This document shows positions 58,801 through 64,000 of a stretch of DNA of 64,000 nucleotides, piece by piece (the first letter of the stretch is position 1; the number at the start of each line of letters is the position of its first letter). The DNA is from Lunularia cruciata. Its lineage: Eukaryota; Streptophyta; Marchantiopsida; Lunulariales; Lunulariaceae. The notes under the pieces were generated by a model. That model saw only the letters and a list, made by a program, of their open reading frames with translations, did not search any database and was not told the DNA's origin. Both the position numbers and the translations under genes were made by a program. The DNA is taken from positions 54,884,333 through 54,948,332 of the forward strand of contig OX419756.1 in assembly GCA_948567375.1 (NCBI GenBank), given 5' to 3'.

Positions 58801-59080
58801 TATCCTCTCTAGCAAGCAAGCCCTTCAAGAGAATTTCTTAAGCTCTTCCCTCTGTCCTTTCATTAAACAACCCTCTCAACCCTTTTCTTCTTCTTTTCTC
58901 ATTACTCAACATAAGTTTCCCACAAGCTCATTTGATCAAAAGCACCAAATAAAACTTCCAAGACTTTTTGGCTCAAGAAAAAGAAAATGTCCTAACTAAA
59001 ATACTCTCACATGCCTTATCAGTTCAAATGACACTCAAAGCATATTCTCAAGATTCTAGTACCATAAACAAAGCCACAAT
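55900..59080. other. G-poor, pyrimidine-rich block interrupting the gypsy fossil
   Basis: From about 56340 to 58990 the plus strand is very poor in G and made mostly of C, T and A, with motifs such as ctctcaaaatt, caagcaaac and ttcaaaaatgctct returning at irregular spacing. It gives many open plus-strand frames without any domain. It lies between two parts of one gag and therefore appears to be inserted. Its own family could not be named. Confidence 0.55.
56362..56760. repeat. 90-bp tandem repeat (four units plus a partial)
   Basis: The phrase cataagaacttcact or a close variant starts at 56362, 56452, 56542, 56632 and 56722, exactly 90 bp apart. Each unit carries cacaatagt, a variable ctacattcaaaa and cactctactcctgcac. 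Because 90 is a multiple of three, one plus frame stays open across it, but no protein is implied. Confidence 0.9.
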
Positions 59081-61380
59081 TTGTGTATCAAAAAATTAAG
59101 CTCCAAGTGTCAAGTAACACAAAGAGACTCTTGAGGAAACGTCTCATAGAAGGAAACTCTAGCTCTCACCAAATGGCACCAACGATAGCCATGAACCTTT
59201 TTCCCAACAACAACGTGGACAACAATGCAAGAAGGATTGCTGAAGAATTTCTAGTCGGTGGATTCCGTGCAGATGGCCCGGATCCGACTGTGGGAATTGA
59301 AGTAGAAGAACAACATACAAGAGTATGTGGAGGCATTTTTGGATCTTCAAGTCACAATAATTGACATGAGTCCAGTAGAGGCTCTTGAAAATTTCAAAAG
59401 AGGGTTGAAGGAGCGGATTTGCCAAGAAGTCATGTTACAAAATCCTTGCATGGTATTTGAAGCCATTGCTTGTGCGCAAAGAATAACATGGGCATTGGAT
59501 GGAGGTGAAAGAGAAGTTCCACCTCAACATTATTGGACAGAAATGCCACACCTGGGTGGACAAGTACCGATGGAATTGGACAACCTTTGGGTTCAAGACC
59601 ATGGAGCACGACTGCTTCAAGGAGAGCATGGATGGGTAAAAGAATGAAGAGATGGAGTCCCACAAGGAGAAGGAACTCAAGAAGAAAAATGCCATTGTTA
59701 CAATTGTGGTCGTATTGGGCACATATCTACCAACAGTTGTGCTCATCTACTTAGAGGCCCTTGGTCTTCATATAGGCAATCTTTGAATAACATAGAGATA
59801 CGTATTGAAGAGAAAGAGGTGGAAATCACTTCAAAAAACAAAGATTGCTAGTAAATGTATCTTGTAGCCTTATTGGCTCAATAAGGAAGCAGAAAAGTGA
59901 GGGAAGGAAGAAGACCAGTGCGCAAAGGTCCCCAAAAGTAACCTCACAATTGATTGTAGTGAATGGATTCCTAGAAGACAATCAAGTGAGAGTATTAATA
60001 GATCCAAGAACAATTGCAAACAACAAATGCAATATGATTGGGAATGGATCTAAAGAGAGATGAAAGCAAAAAAGTAGAGTTACCTAATGGGCAAATAGAG
60101 AGGATTGAATCATTACCTAGACGGGTAACACTCTCTATAGGAGAATATCAAGAAGCAATTGAGTGGCGAGTGATACAATTAGCTTGTTATGATGAAATCT
60201 TAGGCATGCCATGGATGGAGCATTACAATCCTATGGTAGATTGGAGGAAGAAAGTAGTGAGAACCTACCAATAGTCGATCATTGGGGTTAAAGAAAATCA
60301 CACAAGCAAGAATTGCCTCTCTATGTCATAAGGACAACAACTATCTGTAAGATTGATAGATGTTTCATAGGTCTAATAAATAAAATCTAGAGTGCACAAA
60401 TTGATGGACAAATTCCCAAGAAATTGAAGGATGTGGTGAATGAGTTTCAAAATGTCTTTCTTGATGATCTACCCTCAAGATTACCACCAAAAAGGAGAGT
60501 ATTATCATAAAATTGAGACACTCCTGGAGAAGACACCTCCTTGTAAGACCCCATATCGCCTATCAACTCATGAGGTGGATGAGTGTAAGACTCAAATTGA
60601 GGATATGTTGCAAAAAAAGTTCATCCAACCCAACGTATTACCATATGGAGCTCTTGTCTTGTTTGTGAAGAAGAAGGATGGTACAATGCACATGTGCATT
60701 GACTATCGGGGTCTCAATAAGCAAACAATGAAGAACAAATACCCCTTACTTGGCATGGATGACTTGTTTGATTAACTCAATGGAGCAAGATACTTCACCA
60801 AATTGGACTTGCAGAGCAATTACAATCAAAACCCAATTACAATTAAAACCAAATTACAGAGGAAGATGTGTAGAAATTGCTCTTCAGACCAATTATGGCC
60901 ACTTAAAGTATCTCATGATGCCTTTTGGCCTCATCAATGCACATGCCACTTTCATGAGTCTAATGAATGATATACTTTGTCCATATTTGGATAAGTCTAT
61001 TATTGTCTTCTTGAACGACATCTTAGTATACAATAGCATGATGATACAACACAAACAACATCTACAAGAAGCCCTCCAAATTTTAAGATAAAATTGATTG
61101 TACGCCAAAATCTCAAAGTGCAAGTCTGAAGACTTCAGACTTGCTTTGGCAAGTCTGAAGTCTGAAGGCAAGTAGACCACTTGGGGCATAGAGTAAGTGC
61201 AGAGGGTATTCAAGTATTGATAGATGAAATAGAGGTCATTCAAAAATGGAGTGCCCCAAAAGATAAGACTCAACTCAAGAGCTTCTTGGGGTTGATGAGA
61301 TTCTATCGTTGATTTGTCAAGGATTTCTCTAAGGTTGCACAACCTTTAACGACACTACTTGGCAAGGGGAAGAAGTGGAC

Positions 61381-63600
61381 GTTGTTGTACTTTTCTTTTC
61401 TCTCTTTGGCAACACACATGGTGCTTAGCTATGGAGATTGCAGATTAGAGGCTGTAGGTTAACCTATAACTACTTGTCTAAACACGTGTGTTACCTAACA
61501 GTCAGAACCCTCCACTCTCGTAACTAGTAGTCCTGCTATTGGGTAGGGTAGTGACGGGCAACCTAACCTATCATCACAATATGCACTCTTGGCCTATTGA
61601 TAATCACTTCCAATATTACCAAGGAGAAATACACAACACTCCTAGAAGGAAAGAACCTAAGCGCCCGCACACCAATCCAAACCAACTGGGCGTACAAACA
61701 AGCATGCAAACACAGAGAGGATCCAATCACAAGAATGCGGCAACAACTCTTTGTGATTTTTGTCAAAAAAGAGGTTCAGAGCCTTTGTGATCTGTCATCA
61801 AGCTAATTTCAACCTGTACTCCAAGTCTCCTCCAAGCTGTACTTCAGATCTCAACAAATTCCTACTCCATGTGGGATTTCCTATGTCTTCTTGATGGGGA
61901 AAACTCTGTGCAGCTCATATGAACATAACTATTTTTTTATAGCTTAGATTCAAGTTTTCTAGAATTCAATGGAACGCCTGAAAGACCATCTTTCCAATGA
62001 TATAAAATAAACCTCAATCGGATTACTACAACTCCCCTGACAAGCTCTCAAAGTTGGCCAGGTTTTTGCAACTCTCACCCTAATTTTGAAATCCCTTTTT
62101 TAGGGTTTTGCCCCTAGTTCTTGCCAATTTTCCCTTCATTTCTAAATCAGATATACACTTGATCCTCAAAAAACACTCTGGAAATCTGAACTCTCAATCA
62201 TAGTCACAAAAGTGAGAGAATTGACATTCAATTAGGATTGAAGAAAGAAATGCTCCTCCAAGCTTGCGACAATCTTTTTAGTAAAACCTATTACATCAAA
62301 TCTCACTCTCTATGAGTCCAAAGCTAACTAAATTTCCCAAAGTAGTTGGTCATGCTCTTGGTTAATACTATGCAAAATTTGATGGCCTAATCCAAGACCA
62401 ATCTTTATATATGGATCAATTTCTGAGTTGAGCTAACTTGTGAGCTCTGTGGACCTAGGTATACTTGATCCAAGACCTCGAATTCTCTATTTGAAGAATT
62501 CACATGAAACCTCCACATAAAGCTGCACAACCTAACCAATAACAAGACTGGAAATTTTCATAAGGTATCTCAAATCACAACTTGAGGAGTGACCAAAACT
62601 CCAAACCTGATCACTAGCTCTTCTCCATCACTTTACACTTCAAGAGCTTCAACTTCAATGAACCAGATCTAATCAGAGATTGATCTAAAACTGGAATTTC
62701 TTGTGCTCAATACTATGAGCACTTTTTCTACTCTTTAATCCTTTTAAACAATAGCAAAAGTGTCTCAAGAAGCTCTCTCAATTGCCTACTTTGTGCTCTT
62801 GGGTATGGATTTTACCCCCTTGATTCAATTGATCATATTTCTCTTAAAATTAGCTCAAATTGTGTAATGTATATCTGTAGATTGTAGCCTATAAGCTCCT
62901 CTTTCCAACCATTTCCAACCCCAAATGGACTTTCTGAACTTCTTTGAAAATTCCAGACTTCTCTCTTGGGACCCAATCTCTTGCACATCTATCCTTTAGT
63001 CTTGTTACTTTTTGACAAATGGAACCCACAACTCCACCTTGAAGCTTATAAGCAAAAATTTAGGCATTTTCCAACTATAAAAGCACATATATTGTCAAGT
63101 CCCAGACATGCTCATAAGTAAGCACCGGAAGGACGATAGGATCCGGGTTTCTCATCACCGACTCCACAAATACCGCCCCAAAATGTGCCACCAACCAGTC
63201 TCGTAAGCCGTCACAATGCAAAATCTGAAGCCTGATAAGAAAAGGATTTGGGAATGGCAGATTGGGAGCATAGGACATCTCATGCTGAAATGCTTCCTTT
63301 GATGTTCTACCACTCGTGCATTGTTACAACTCTCACTCCTAACGTCCTCCTTCCCCTCGAGACTCCTCAACTAAAACACCCCCTAGTCTTTCCACTCTCC
63401 CTCATCTTTATTCATCAAAGCCCTCAAACATGATAAGATTGTAACTCACATGGCCAATCACATACATGTACATAGATTGCTCACATGGCAGCATCTCATC
63501 CGTTGGATCTAGCAAACAACCTACTCCACTAATGTGGAGATAAAAATGATGAGTCACTTTTTTATGGGCTATGCAAACCACAACATGACAACGTGAGGAA
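61381..63600. mobile_element. Second insertion within the gypsy fossil, with a minus-strand related fragment
   Basis: The fossil's text breaks off after TTLLGKGKKW at about 61380 and resumes with AFQELKATLLHASILKW at about 63612, the usual continuation in Ty3/gypsy RNase H. The DNA between is unrelated leader-like, pyrimidine-rich sequence. It includes at 63278-63075 (minus) a copy of the unnamed domain also found at 54965. This suggests insertion of a related element in opposite orientation. Exact ends and target duplication were not found. Confidence 0.55.
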
Positions 63601-64000
63601 CCGCACAAGAGTTGGCCTTTCAAGAATTGAAAGCAACCTTGCTACATGCATCAATCTTGAAGTGGTATGATGTCCAATCAAGCTTGCTATAGATGCATCA
63701 GGCATAACAATAAGAGAAATCCTACAACAACAATGGCATGACAGATTTGCATATTTCTCTCAAAAGTTGTTACCGGAAGAATGCAACTATCACAACAAAG
63801 AACAAGAAGAGTTGGTCATTGTCCTTGCAACCAAGCATTGGAAGCACTATTTGGGCAAGAAGGCATTTGTAGTAGAGACAGACCACAAACCTCTAGTCTA
63901 CCTTAAGACACAAAATTTATCTATCTCATCACCAAATTTGATGGGCTGTGAGCTGGCCTGTCTCTCACTCAGGATGAACCTCTGATGGCTATTATGGTAG

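Larger units (their letters stand above)
54832..63985 (+). mobile_element. Ty3/gypsy fossil, plus strand, split by insertions and running off the window
   Basis: Parts in order: primer-binding site, an unnamed domain (about 54965-55175), gag (about 55692-55890), a long insertion, more gag (YVEAFLDLQVTIIDMS, NFKRGLKERICQEVMLQNPC at about 59320-59480), a zinc knuckle (CYNCGRIGHISTNSC, about 59697-59745), a protease-like stretch near 59950, reverse transcriptase (about 60440-61090; for example [20 protein letters not shown]), the RT connection (about 61160-61370), a second insertion, then RNase H (about 63610-63960; ETDHKPLVYL). It is broken by numerous interruptions and looks old. Its 3' end lies beyond the window. 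Confidence 0.75.

Noticed and set aside
56468-58999. Many plus-strand frames of 60-124 codons
   Set aside because: They follow from the lack of G in this block and from the 90-bp repeat. There are no domains and composition is Ser/Pro/Leu/Phe only.
1-64000. CRISPR array, bacterial operon, rRNA or intact tRNA gene
   Set aside because: The tandem repeats found lack the repeat-spacer pattern, the genes have introns and plant families, and no convincing tRNA or rRNA sequence was seen.

Overview
The window looks like nuclear DNA of a land plant. It holds intron-rich genes of plant-specific families: an ankyrin-repeat, integrin-linked-kinase-like Raf-type kinase; a group I (VIP1/RSG-type) bZIP factor; and a TK1-type thymidine kinase with an organelle-targeting leader. 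These sit among AT-rich, retrotransposon-laden intergenic DNA. Gene style and a degraded group II maturase-like relic would suit a seed-free plant such as a bryophyte, but that is inference and the species is not identified.

Layout. From 1 to about 19 kb is gene space, with every recognisable gene on the minus strand: an unrecognised coiled-coil protein (1069-2994), the ankyrin kinase (4742-9341, 11 exons that keep frame), an unrecognised acidic coiled-coil protein (11967-12988) and the bZIP gene (14623-17547, four coding exons, probably with a 5' leader exon near 18.5-19.1 kb). A plus-strand reverse-transcriptase relic of group II maturase type lies between the kinase and the next gene. From about 19.1 to 27.6 kb I see only non-coding DNA with small repeats and hairpins.

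From 27654 to 37496 lies a very young Ty3/gypsy LTR retrotransposon, the most remarkable object here. Between its protease and its reverse transcriptase it carries a cytosine-5 DNA methyltransferase domain. Its integrase ends in a PHD finger where related elements often carry a chromodomain. Its LTR segments are nearly identical but arranged in a permuted order (B - internal - A-B-A'), which resembles a two-LTR-circle junction. A tRNA-like SINE head lies in its leader. The coding region has about four interruptions. A writer (methyltransferase) and a reader (PHD finger) of chromatin marks in one mobile element suggests it may act on the chromatin state of itself or its targets.

From 37.5 to 40.4 kb is very AT-rich DNA. 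From 40704 to 44208 are two more minus-strand genes: an unrecognised gene of which the last exon is clear, and the thymidine kinase (four exons). From about 44.6 kb to the end is repeat-dominated DNA: tandem duplications (114, 193, about 145 and 90 bp periods), a minus-strand Ty3/gypsy pol fossil (52117-54060), and a plus-strand Ty3/gypsy fossil (about 54.4 kb to beyond the window) split by a G-poor pyrimidine-rich block and by a second insertion that carries a related fragment in the opposite orientation.
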